Assembly (NCBI RefSeq): GCF_016086655.4
Contig: NC_052134.2
Span: forward strand, 38,377,971-38,441,970
Source of the DNA: Lepeophtheirus salmonis
Lineage: Eukaryota > Arthropoda > Copepoda > Siphonostomatoida > Caligidae
Length of the DNA: 64,000 nt
Direction of reading: 5' to 3'
Positions 50,573 through 62,872 of the stretch are shown here, piece by piece. The translations under genes and the position numbers were made by a program. Every line of letters begins with the position of its first letter. Within the stretch, counting starts at the first letter, position 1. The notes beneath the pieces were generated by a model, which was not told the origin of the DNA, searched no databases, and was given only the letters and a program-made list of their open reading frames with translations.

Positions 50573-50847
50573 ATGAAACCAATACACATTCCAAACGAGA
50601 TCATCCTCTTCCCACACAGCCAAATATCTCCTATTTTTAGGCCCTCAAAAAATCCCTACCTAAAACCATATTATTATTATTTGTGGGGGCATATTGAGTC
50701 CAATGATTGCTTTAAGCCTCACAACAATGTAAACTCTCTAATTCCCAGAATTAAAAAGTTACAGACAACTTGAACAGGGATGAGGTAGCGTCAGCTTGTA
50801 AAAGGTTCAGGAACAAGATGTATCAAATACATCAAGAGGAAGGGTGA
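50573..50847 (+). pseudogene. C-terminal mariner transposase relic (third lineage)
   Basis: The first frame (50573-50773) contains SPIFRPSKNPYLKPYYYYLW followed by GHIESNDCFKPHNNVNSL. This corresponds to the mariner block WPPxSPDLNPxDYYxWG and the following ...PHNTVDSLK segment. The catalytic aspartate of DYYxW reads Y. One base out of frame, from 50770 to the TGA at 50845-50847, the reading resumes as LNRDEVASACKRFRNKMYQI then HQEEG, the usual C-terminal xACxRFRxRxxxxIxxxGG pattern. So a single frameshift near 50765 joins two halves of one ancestral frame. Upstream DNA-binding and catalytic parts were not found, nor any terminal repeats. Confidence 0.75.
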
Positions 50848-53800
50848 TTACATTTAATAAAAAAATTTGTTCCTGTCTTTACTTTAGAGTTAGTAAATAA
50901 ATAAAAATATGTTATAAAATCCAACCCCTATTTTTATAATCTTATTGAATTGTGGAAAAGTTTCAATTTATCGCAACGACTCCGTAGGTATGATAATACT
51001 GATGGCAATTTAATTATATAATGTGGCAATAAAATGCTTATTAATAAGTATTTCACATTCAAAAAGTCAAACTTTACATTATTAATATATTATAAAATCA
51101 TGATGATATATGTTTGCAGTATTAATGTACAAGTCTTACTTTAAATTATTCATTTAAATTTTGTTAGATACATCCGCTACAATCTGCTGTACACGTTACA
51201 ACTTCTGCAACATTCTAACTGGTACATAACAGACGTACACAATAAGGTCATTATTAGTCTTTTAACATCGACTCTGAAGTCACAATTTCGGTGTCATCCT
51301 CCCTTTCTCAAACACAGATCTTGTTCGTTATTTTAACTACAAATATATTGAAGGAATAAAGACTCAAACATTGAGATCTTTGTAGTGAAATATTAGCAAA
51401 CCTTGATGGTCCTTGCTATTTAAACATTTGAACCTGCCCAATTTTCCATTTCTTTTGCATTACATCACTACTCATTTCACTTCAAATTTGAATTGGAAGT
51501 TTTTTATGAACTTTTCAAGGATTTATTTTTCATGATTGGGCCCTTTCACTTTTTGTTAAAACTCTGCATGACTTAAGTTACACAAGAAATTTCATTCCAT
51601 TAGGAAGATGATGCATTGGTTGATGTTCTTTAATATATGCATGAATATACCTGGTACAATTTACAATGTACCCGTAGATGTATGGACAAAAATTGCAAAA
51701 CTTCGTTCGACACTGCTGTGCTACGCAACAAAATAACTTTGATTTGCTTTTATTTCCTTTGTTAGCTGAGTTACTCAATTATAATTAAAATTGTTTGTTT
51801 CTTTATTTTTTTAATAATTCTTCCTCGTTTTTTGTTTTGTTTTTAAGGAATAAACCTTTTTCATGACTTCATATTAAGGAACTAATTAAGAAATCTTTGG
51901 CTTAAAAAAATATTTTTCTTTTTAAAAAAATAAGCTTTTAATTAGACTTTAGAGAGAAGTTTCGGTAGATTTTTTTATGACTCAAAAGGGAATGAACTTA
52001 TCCTATTAAACAAATCTTACATATGGTAGAATAATTGATGTCATTACTGTAAATACAGTGGGCATTAGTTTCCTCGTACTCACCCAAACCAATACATGGC
52101 TCCTCCAACTGAAATATAAATCCAATAGACTTTTATATTTTATTAAAACTGCAGCATTTTGACTACATTTTCAAATATTGTGCTTAACGATCATGTTTTT
52201 AAATGTGCTTTTCAGACCTGTCCCCACTCAGGAGTGTAGTAATAACATGAATGCTAAATAAATGGTCTTTAAAAAAAATCAGATTAAGAACATATATAAT
52301 AAATAAGTCATTATTTTTTTAACAAAATATATTTCATATGAAACTAGTTAAGCCGCAAAGAAGAATTCTAATCAGACCCCTAGTCTTCCTTAAATTTGAA
52401 TGCCCATCCTAGAATATATCTCTGGTTATGGGACTAATTGGGCCTCTCAACTAATGGATTTCATTTTGTACTTCATGCTTCTATTACAATTTTTTTTAAA
52501 GATAATCTTGCATAAATTTAAAACATTCCACAAAAAGTCTAAATGTTCTAAAAATACAAAATAAATAAATATACACATTAGTAGACATATCATAGGCTAT
52601 AAACTAAGTATATTTTCTTCACATACATTATAGTAATCCAAGGGTTCATCCTTTAAAATAATGACTTAATAACTCCCCCCTTTGTGTGAGTGTTTTGCCT
52701 GCTTCATTCCATCACCCCATTTTCACACCACATGAAGTTTATAAACGGAAAATGTATTACATAGTATTTACTTTTACCCTACAAGTCAAGTACAAACATT
52801 AATATGACTTAATTTTTCTTTAAAAATAACGTCTTATAAGAATTCATATATATATATATAATAATTCTCTATTAAAAGTGGTATCAAAAAACAGTGTACA
52901 AACCCCTCCTTTGAAGACAAACCCTAAGATTTTGTAACAATTTCTTAAAACTATGATGAATATCATTCGATTCTAATGTTTGGGAATGCTTAGTGTGAAA
53001 TACTAAATAGATAGACTACATATCTATGTATTTGTTCAATATATCTATAAAGTATTTCAGTTCGTAATTAATTGGGTTAATTAAAACTTATCCTGTTACA
53101 ATTTTCATTTTACGTTTATATTTATTAATAAAATATTTTTGTAGATAAAATATCATGACGTGCATTGATAAATGTTCCTTTTTAACAATGGCTACTAAAA
53201 AAAATTATAATTAATTAATTAATTCTGAATATGAGCATAAGCATCACAATAAATATATCAATGCTCATCGCTAGCATATAGCTAGATAAAGTAGTATATT
53301 GATATCTATGGACTAATCTAAAAAAATAACTAAAAGGAGAAAAGAGTTGATTGGTTTATATAAATAGCTTTTATTATTATTTTCGAAAGTGCATAATATG
53401 GAGACTGAATAAGTCACATTGCGGAAGTTTTTCCTTTTTCTTTATATAATGCTTTATTTATGAGAAAAAACTAATTCAATTCCTTTTGAGTTGAGATGCT
53501 TAAAATTACTATTACTACATAATACATATAGGTATAAAGGCAATAGTACTTAGGTACTCTTTCTTTGTGCTCTCTGGTTTCATTTTTCAATGTCAGTTTA
53601 TGAGTAAGTTCTTTTTCTTCTTATTATTTTAAAAGAGGAAGAAAAATGAAGCTTCAAAAAACATTTAGTAGATTACTATGCATAAGTTTGATGCATACTG
53701 CCTTGATTTAAATATTCCTCATTATATCAGTTAAATATGCATTGGATCCTCCTTGTCTCTAATTATTTAATTGATTAGTCAGTTGTTATGGAGTAAAAGA

Positions 53801-56800
53801 GAAGGGCATGTGTCTAGATGCTAGTTACCATACCATTGAAACACTCCTTTCAAAAAACCATCCCTTATTTTTTTTCACTGTCCTCAAAAAGGGAATAATT
53901 ATATTTGTGAAAAATAATTTGCATATTATTTTCAAAAATTAATTAACTAGTGCACAAAATCTATTGTAAAAGTAAAATTTTAAGGGAAGATCTGGGACCG
54001 TTGAATCACTTTTTGCTCAATGGTTTAAGATGTTATGTATATCTTTTTATATATCAAATTAAAAAATTTCGATAATAAATTTATGCTAATTAAAATATGA
54101 ATACGAAATGTACTCCTTTCATTCTAACCGTCCCCGAAGAATACGCCCTGAAACACATAATATACTTTTGGTAAGTTCACACAAAAAAAAATTTCAACAA
54201 AATTAAGAAAAGAAAAAATGCTCAATATATTTTTTAACATATTTTAACATACAATCCAATATTTAATAGACCCATTTTGGTCAATTATAGATTTTGTATT
54301 CCAATTTCTGGGATGAGTTGAGATATTCAAGAACATTAATTATAGCTTAGAACTTTTATTTGATTTATATGACTTATTTTGGTCCTAATATGGCTTTTCA
54401 TATCTAATCTAATAATTTATAATTTTTCATTAATGCCAATTTAAACATTTTGGTGTTTTCAAATTATTATGACTAATTCTTTGGATATGATTTTAGAAGT
54501 TGACGATATTTTTCTTGAAGTATACAAATGTCCTTCATTCCATTTTTGAGAAAAAATATTCTAGGTTGATTTTGTGTTGACGGGCCACATGTGTGATATA
54601 TTTCAATCTGAATATGTTCATATTATTAAATAATTCACTCAAGCCGTAATTTCATCTCTGATGAATGAAGATTATAATTATTTGTAATTGAACATCTCAC
54701 ATGTTTTTAAATTGATTTTTTTTTATAATTTAGTTAACCAACTTGTTTTCTTTTTTTTTTACTTTTTCTGATTTAGATGTTCGAATTGGAGATAAAACAA
54801 ATTTTTTATATCCATAATATAATCGAATGATTATATTTTTATTGTACAAAGGAGAGATTGTTGTCCTTTCTGTACTGACCTCGATAAAATCCCATAAATT
54901 TACTAAAAGATATAGTTTTTCTTAAATGTCAATGACTGACTTAACTGCAACAAAATTTCTAACCAAAGTAATAATAGATTGAAACATAATAATAAAAATC
55001 GTTGATAAAGATTTTTCAAAAAAATATTCATGAAAAAAAATACAAAAAAAAAAAAAAAACTGTGTCATACTTCAAAAAACAATATCTCAACAAAAATCTA
55101 TTTGATATTTTTACACTAGAATGGAAAACCAATTAGGCATATTCATTTTCTGGTTCTATAACTCCACCTAGTCTATGATTTGACATGTTAAAGCCGTACC
55201 TTGAATCAACTGTACCCGTCTCTTCACCTAATACTATGATTCAAACTTTCACCAAACAAAACCTACTACCTAACTTGAGTCATCACTGTGTTAGTATCAT
55301 GCTAAGCATGAAAATAAATAACTATAAACCAGAAGAAAAAAAGATGAAACATTCATCCAATCATTCCACACAAAACATTTTTTATGGCCCTTTGGGAATA
55401 AAAATGATAAATTACAGGGTCTTATTGAGATATCATCTCCGTTTTGTTTGTCTTAGATTTTTTTAAAGGTATGCATAAATAATAATATAATCATCGTATG
55501 AACAAAATAAAAATTCTAATAATAAGGCCATAGAATGCTTAGAACGAAGTTTGTGATTACATATGTAGACTAAGGATTTTGATTTCAGACGGGTTTTTTG
55601 TATCCTGGTAGTTCGGGTAAATGTAAACGTTATCTCGGGATCCCGGGTAATTATAACTATCTTAAAAAAGTGTGTTTTGTATCAATAAATTGAATAAATT
55701 ACGATGTTAATAGTATGTAACTCATGTATAACATAAGTAGAGTGTTCGTTATGCAAAAAATAAAAAAAAAACCCCTAAAAAAGACAAGTTAGACCTGACA
55801 ATTTCAAGAATGTTTGAGAAAAGAGTAGCAAAACTGTTATGACATTATATTAGATTAGCTGCGAGGAGTTATGACATGAAGGAAATACCTATGCACAAAT
55901 TCCATTACATATTTAGCAAGGAATTTATCCGATATTGACACTCTGTTCCACTCTGACCCTACCAAGGATGTGTAAAGACATAGGCAGGAATAATTACGAT
56001 GTCAGTCCTCAGCCATACTCTCTGAGCCTAACAATGACCCTTATAACTAACCAACAAACCCTCAGTGTTACTCTCTATTTTTCATAAAACGGACACTTTA
56101 TATTATGATGTTCTCTTCTCAATAAGGATAACAGTTTCGAAAATATAAAAAACTTTTCTCCAAATTGGCAACTGGAAAAATATTGAACTCGCTCTAGTTA
56201 ATATTTTTTACGAACCTAATTATAAGATATAGGTTTTCATTTTTTCATAGATTTATAATATACACAAATACATAATACATTTATAAATCTTAATCTTTGT
56301 GAATAAAATAGGATATAGACCTGTAAAAATCATAAAAAATCAACTCTTATAAATGCAATGAGACAAATAAACCCACTGCCAAATTAAGCTCCTTCTGGAA
56401 TGTATTCCACCCATTTTGCTTTTTCTAATTGTGTAATGTTAAAGGGAGAGTATTTATATTATAAATAAATCAAAATAATTTTTTTTTAATCATTACTAAA
56501 TTTACAGGAAATTTTCCGGATACTAAAAAAACAAAAAGAATCCCAGGATACAATTCCTCCTCTAGATGTTTGTAGGGGTAAGACTCGTAGAGGAATATGT
56601 ACATATAGTATTCTGACAACTTTAAAGAATATATATTTAAGCTAACTCTTGTGACTTTTTTGTATGAACAAAACAAAAATTGCACAGAGTAATGAGAGTT
56701 TTTTAAGATCAGATAAGAATAATTACTACGTATGTATTCCTATATGTAATGCCATGTCGTGAGAATTACTCTTTGAAGTACATCTGTTACTTGTACAAGC

Positions 56801-58069
56801 ATCAAGTAATAAAATAATGTCATAACATTGAATTAATTATCTTCTGTATTTTGATCAAAATATTACATACATATTTTGATCACGGCAATGTAAGGAATAA
56901 CCTTAGAAAGAGAGACCGACATATTGTTCTTCAAATGTATTGTTTTAGCTCCTGATATGAATCGACATGCGTATAGGTATATCTACATATTATGTATATG
57001 AAAAACATGTTCATTCAAAGAAACACAAAGTACATATGTACATAGATAAATTGGGTAGGTATTGCCGACTTCCTTCGTGCATATTATTATAATAAACTTA
57101 TAAGTGTATGAATACCTATGGTGCCTAAAGCGCATTTATTTTCTTTAGGCCTACATCGGTTATTTACAAACGAAAGCAAAAAAAAATAAAAAAATAGGTA
57201 ACTATTGCCAATTTCAAATTATTTTTTACACACAAAAAACAATGTCATTATACACACAGAAAAAAAGAACTTCTCAAAGACTCATTGTAACTCTGATATA
57301 CCTCTTTTTGTGGGTGTACAAATTAAATAATAGTAATTATCCCAGGTTTTTTAATTAAATGAAAAACAAATACTAATAATTTGTTGGAATTTATTTCCTC
57401 GGAAAATTGAGTCCCGTATTGATTTTTATCACACAACTATGTTCTTTCATTTTGTAAGTGTATTTTTGATTAACCTATTTTGGATCCTTCCGAAGTTTAT
57501 GATAATTAATTATGAAATATCACAATGAAAAGGAATTATGTAGAAAATGTATTCATCGTCAAATTTATAAGATACTTTGCAATTATCAGATTATCAAATT
57601 TAAAAAATAAGGCAGTACTTCTCAAAGCCCTTGTGATTGGCTGTATATTGTCTGGGGCTTAACAAGAGATTGTCCAAAATATAAATATTAGACATACAAA
57701 GAGTTAATATTCTTTCCTATTTTATATTATTTTTATTTGAGCTGTTGAAATAAAAATATATGCATTTTAGGAATTGGCAACCATGGCCATCGTTAGATTT
57801 TATGAACAGATGGCATTGGGCCCCAAACCTCAATATAGGTAGAAATAAGGATAATAAATGTGTATTTAGAAAATAAAAGGCGTGTCTTTTTTTTTTTGCA
57901 TGATTTTTTTAATGCAAGAAATTACTTATTTTTCTCTTTAAATGACTTTTTCTACTAAGTACTCGTATTGTTTGTAATGGGCTGAGGTTGGTTCTGTGTG
58001 CAATGCAAAAATAAAATGAATAAAAGTTATATAGAACGGCTTAGCCTAATCAACAATGCACTTGGGAGA
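50848..58069. other. 7.2 kb AT-rich stretch with no supported gene
   Basis: No transposase motif or repeat recognised. A (TA)n run occurs near 52846-52860 and a poly-A run near 55044-55060. The 93-codon plus frame at 55185-55466 is lysine/asparagine/serine-rich without a domain. Confidence 0.5.
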
Positions 58070-58260
58070 AATTATTATCTTGAACTCAACGTGGGTATGT
58101 TTACGTCTCAGTTGTTCCTAGAGAAGGAAAAATACTTAATGTATATGGACTTTAAAAACAATTCCTAGGTCAGATGGAGTAATTGTAATACTATGATGTT
58201 AACTTATACATTATAATCAGTGCAACTCCATCTGACCAATTAAATAAAAAAATACATACG
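58070..58260 (-). repeat. Dispersed repeat with internal palindrome, copy B
   Basis: The reverse complement aligns with 44723-44910 over about 190 bp (blocks listed there). In this copy the internal palindrome is perfect: GGTCAGATGGAGT (58168-58180) against ACTCCATCTGACC (58225-58237), separated by 44 bp. The palindromic arms differ in sequence from copy A (GGTCAG against GGTTAG), yet the opposite arm changes with them (CTGACC against CTAATC). Confidence 0.8.
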
Positions 58261-61200
58261 TATAGGCCTTCGCAGTGATGAAAAAGTTAAAATTCACGGA
58301 AGTAGGGCACATTAAATTAAGTATAAATTCTTAATTGTGCAATGGTTTATGTTTTTTTTTGTCGTTGTAAAATTCGTTCTAATATCGAAAAAATATGTAT
58401 TTTAATGTTCCTATTGATGTTTTATAAATAAATTTGACAGGTATACCTATATTAAAAAAAAAAATTTTTTTGCCTAAATAATTTTGTTTAAAGTCTAGCT
58501 GCGGAGAGTTAACTAAGTAAAGATTTTGTATAGTATATATTAGATTTTTATATCCATTAGAATTAATGGATATATCAGTAATACATCACCAGACCTTAAA
58601 AACTTCCATATATGGCTTGACATATTTGTATATATAATATCCAGAAAATATATTCCGTACATCAAAGGGGAAACAGACAAATGTTCAAATCTTCAATATA
58701 AAGTTAAAATATATCATAATATTACTCTCTATTGTAATTTTTTTTTTTAGTGGTTAGCACAGCAATTGAAAGCTATTGATTACATTTTATTAAAATAATT
58801 AAAAGTTAGTTCAGGGTATTTTTATTTCTTTTTTTTAGATTTGTATTTATGATATTTTAAAGAAATCAATTTAGAATCTGTTTGCTTTTCACGTGTAATA
58901 TTTTACACGTCAAATTTTATACGTCAAAGTACCCCCAATTTCTTTTCATAAAACCAGCACTAGTTGTGGTATTCCAAATTTAAGACAAATTATTTATGTA
59001 TATTCCCACCTATAGGTCAAAAAACCATACTTATTGATATAATGAGTAATTTTCTATTATTTTTGTTACAGAAAACTGAAAAAATCTTATTTCATATAAT
59101 TAACAATCCTTTTTGAATTTATTTTGTGTTAAAATACTTGAGACAAAATAATGTCTTAGTACTTTCTATATCTTTATATATTATATGAACTTTGTGATAA
59201 ATTCTTAGAAATATGACAGAGACCTTGTGTCATTAATTAAAATGTATAAAATTACTTTTTATTTCACCTGCTAACGTTAATTACTCTGCAAGCTAAGTCT
59301 ATTCCTCCAAAAAAGTTAAATTAATAACATAAATGCATTTAACTTTAAAGGGTAAAGTTGTCAATATTTAGTATTTTTTATATTGTAGTAGACAAACACA
59401 ATAATATTAATGCCCAATGCTAACAGAGATTTTCTTTTTGAGCTCCCCCATATGTACAATTTGATGACAAGAGACAATGTGTATTTTCCCAATAAGCTGA
59501 ATGTATCTTTTATATATATTTTTTCCTTAATTTCTGCCTTGAGACCAATTTTTGAAGATGTTAGTCGACTTTTCAAAGTCTTAGTCTTGGTATTCAAACC
59601 AAAAGCCTTTATTCACCCAAAATATTGGGCTTGCAGTCTTTCTAATGTACATTTGACTAATTGAAGTGATTAACAGTTTAATTCCTCGTAAATATACATA
59701 TTTATATATTATGTAGACCATAGGTATCGTTCAAATTGAATTAATTGATTCAATTAATATTTGGCAATGGAAATAGCTAGTGATGGGTATAATTGAATAA
59801 GAAATAGTGTTAAAAATGTGCACAATCTCCTTGATATATAGTTGCAACTATTAAGATTGCAAAATATATAATTAAAAAAAATGTATATAGCAATATTTTT
59901 ATAAGATATTCATTTAAAGATACAATTGTGTATCGAGACTACAAAGGTATCAAGGTTTAATTGATAATAAACCCTTTCAAACCAGATCCGATTGAAATTA
60001 ATCTCTTTTCCGCAATTTCAGCTTATTTCCAAATAATAAGAATAACCCACTATGAAATATTTTGACAAGTCATTCAATCAAAACAATAGATTTTCTTAAT
60101 CATCATTTTAACATAGGTGTATGTATGAGCAGATAAGAGCAAATTAGTGAAAAAGGATGCGAAGCGAGAGATTGCAATCAGGAGACGCCTATTGTAACCG
60201 CTATTATGGATGCTATAGCTACCTTGTAGTATTAAAAAATGTAATAAATCCCCATAGATCTGTAATAATTTTTAGTTGACTCATTCTGTTTCTGTCTTGT
60301 TTTTGTTGTTGATGGATTGAATTAAGTATGTATTGAAAAAGGAATAATCAAATCTTGATGTGGATAAAAACACCTTTTTCATTCACAGCAATGAGTCATT
60401 ATATTATGATTAAGACTCGATTTTTATTAAGGGTGTTTGCTTAGTTTTCTAACTTCTTTGGTAAATAGATAGGTATATTATAATTAACATATATAATTAA
60501 GATGAGTGCTTAAACCTAAAGTATATTATATATTGAATTTAAATATTAAAAGAAGTATTGTCCAGAACAAAAAACATATAATTGGCATGGCCAACATTAT
60601 TTCCCACCTTTTTTTTTTATAACAATTGCAATATTTTCCATAATATTATTCTAAGAGCCTCCTTATTTACATTTAAATAAAATTTGCACAATAATAATGT
60701 TTTGATTATATTCAATACATTAGATTTTGAACGGACTCGAATGTGAATCTTCTCACATTTTTCGATTCTATCCATTGGTTGGAATGATGATGGATCATTC
60801 AAAGTTGACAAGTTCAATGTATAATTTATTCAGACTCCAAAAGGGTAAACTAAGTTTTTGTTTTTTTGAAGGAGTGTCAGGGACCTTTGCTTGCAAACAA
60901 TTGATAAATGGATTTGTCCTACATATTTTTCCAACCTCTATTTTTTGGAATTAAGCTTATAGCATCTTGAAATTATTATTCTTCCTCGCCAAGTTTGTAT
61001 GGCATTATACATGGCACAGAACAAAACAAAAACAGGAGTAATTTATATGCACGGATTGCAAAGAATTTAATTATCCCGGAAATTAATAATCAGGGCATTG
61101 AGGAGTTTTCTCTTTGTTTGAGATTGTATTGCTTAGAGTCTACATGTATATGTTATGTACACGTGGGCTTCTTTTGTAGGTTTTAATGAATAAGTTAAAC

Positions 61201-62179
61201 TATTTTATAGTAATAACAATAACAATAAAATGAAAAACAAAGTACTTTAACACCTAAATGAGATTTTTTTTTTGTATCTGATTCCTTTTTTCCATTCATT
61301 AACATTCATTAGAAGGAGATAAAATGAAAATACTTATATTTTTTTTTTACATAGTGAGAGTAATTCACAAATATTTCCTGTTCACATCAAGTTCTTTAAT
61401 GATACATAGGCTTGCCAATGACTGATAATTTGGGGTTTGAAGTGGTGCAGTACTGTTCTATTAATTTGATAATATTTAGACATGGAAATTTATTGTTATT
61501 ACGATACTAATATTTTTGTTACGATTCCGGTATTTAATCGACTAAAATATGTAGCACAAATGTCATTAAAGACAGTCAGTCACCTTCTCTTCAAATGTTG
61601 ATGGTTTATAAAGCCAAATAAGAACTAACAACGTAGCACATTATCATTAGAATGCAATATAAAGCAAGCATATTATAGATTTACTTTCTTATACATTTTA
61701 TTTTATTAAATAACATTAATAATATGAAATACCCCTCAATCACGTCACGAGGAGTGGTTGTTACCTTCTTTAAGAACCAAAAAGTGGGACTTGACCGGAC
61801 CACGGTCCTAAATAAGGACCACCACAATCCTATCGACATGATTGTTGATTGGGATTGGATTTCCAAATATTTGATTACATTTTCGCTTAATTTTTTATTT
61901 TTTGACTAGCACATAAATTTGGTGTTACCCCACTGAGTACAATTTTGAAGGTGCTAGTTCCCCGGTACCACTATAACACTAGTATAAGAATAACACTAAG
62001 TCAAATAAAAATTTGCCTGGTGCTTTAAATTTTCATTGGTTATATTCTAAATATTAAAGACCTTGGGGACTTGTCTGTGTGGTCCTCTAAAAGTGGTGCT
62101 CCAAATAGTCCATACATGCCATTAATGTAAGAGAGGGAAACCTTCAAAAAATTTAATTAATACTAGTCCAAAAATTTAA
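58261..62179. other. AT-rich stretch without supported gene
   Basis: Holds a perfect 11-bp hairpin at 58549-58574 and an 8-bp one at 58891-58910 (ACGTGTAA/TTACACGT). Frames at 59361-59664, 60617-60954, 60995-61186 and 61681-61909 lack domains. The 59555-59640 part has CTTGGT/GTCTTAG words like the cryptic repeats. The 61780-61820 part has GGACC/GGTCC words (GACCGGACCACGGTCC). Confidence 0.5.
58549..58574. repeat. Perfect 11-bp hairpin with 4-nt loop
   Basis: TATATCCATTA, GAAT, TAATGGATATA are exact inverted arms. Short and AT-rich; may be accidental. Confidence 0.8.
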
Positions 62180-62250
62180 GGATGTATTGATGATTTTTTT
62201 AAATTTTGAAGGATGTATTGATGATTTTTTTAAATTTTGAAGGATAAAAG
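62180..62250 (+). repeat. 31-bp tandem duplication
   Basis: Two identical 31-bp units (62180-62210 and 62211-62241) start GGATGTATTGATGATTTTTT and end AAATTTTGAA. A truncated third start (GGATAAAAG) follows. Probably recent slippage. Confidence 0.95.
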
Positions 62251-62581
62251 GACATCATTTAATGGTTTTGGCCCATGATTTTGTTTTCGATAAATATAAT
62301 TTAGTATCAAGTGAATTTAAAAATTAAAATATAAAGCTCTTATTATTATCATTAATTAATCTTATAGAATTTATATTTTCAATAAAAATGACGAATTAAT
62401 GTACAATTTAGAATCATAAGCCACTTTTTAAGGCTATACATCCACACAGTATTGTGCACTAAAAAATAAAACTTTTTAGATAAACGATTTTTTCTTGAAA
62501 AAAAAACAGGTTTCAAATACGTTGTATTTGTAGAAATAATTTTGATAATCGAACAAGCCTTTTCATTAAAAAAAATGTATA
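62251..62581. other. AT-rich stretch without gene
   Basis: Nothing recognised. The minus frame crossing 62379-62597 overlaps the start of the mariner relic and is not credible. Confidence 0.5.
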
Positions 62582-62872
62582 CAGAGTTTGGAGGCAAAAC
62601 GTGGACTGTTAATAAATGCTAATTATGTAATTAAAATAGAGAGGTTTTGTGATTTTTCCTGCATATTCCGAATCTCCTGTCCTTTTTGCATCAGTAAACA
62701 ATTATAAACATTTCTCAAATCTTTCATCATGGGTGAGCAAAAAAGCATGCCAAAATTGAGGTGGCAGAGATTATGGACATTGTGAAGTGCTCCAGGAGCC
62801 TCATTTTCAAAGTGGCCAAGATGAAAAAGGATGGAAAATACCTCTCAAGGAAAGAAGGAAGTGGAACTTGAA
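62582..62872 (+). mobile_element. 5' half of a mariner-family element
   Basis: After a TA (62580-62581) the sequence CAGAGTTTGGAGGCAAAACG then TGGACTG...CTAATTATGTAATTA resembles the minus-strand end of copy 5 (CACAGGTAGGATCCAAAACG then TGGAGTAG...TTAATTATGATTAT). It leads into a transposase N-terminus (next entry). The 3' half is absent: homology stops around 62872 and CTCGAGTC/GACTTG repeat words begin by about 63013. Confidence 0.5.
62729..62872 (+). pseudogene. Mariner transposase N-terminal helix-turn-helix relic
   Basis: ATG at 62729 opens MGEQKS, similar to the MSEQ start of the deleted family. Shifting by one base, the frame reads KKHAKIEVAEIMDIVKCSRS then LIFKVAKMKKDGKYLSRKEG and SGT. 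This matches the first helix-turn-helix of mariner transposases and the linker (VKKxKxxGxxLSRKxGSGG). It keeps exactly the domain deleted from copies 1-5. A single-base frame change near 62745 and loss of everything downstream make it dead. Confidence 0.7.

Noticed and set aside
52045..52065. Back-to-back TACTGTA/TACAGT as pogo-like ends
   Set aside because: Neither side continues with the CCTYG motif seen in the accepted ends.
61724..61909. 61-codon frames on both strands around 61.8 kb as a gene
   Set aside because: Both strands are open because of GGACC/GGTCC word repetition; no domain recognised.
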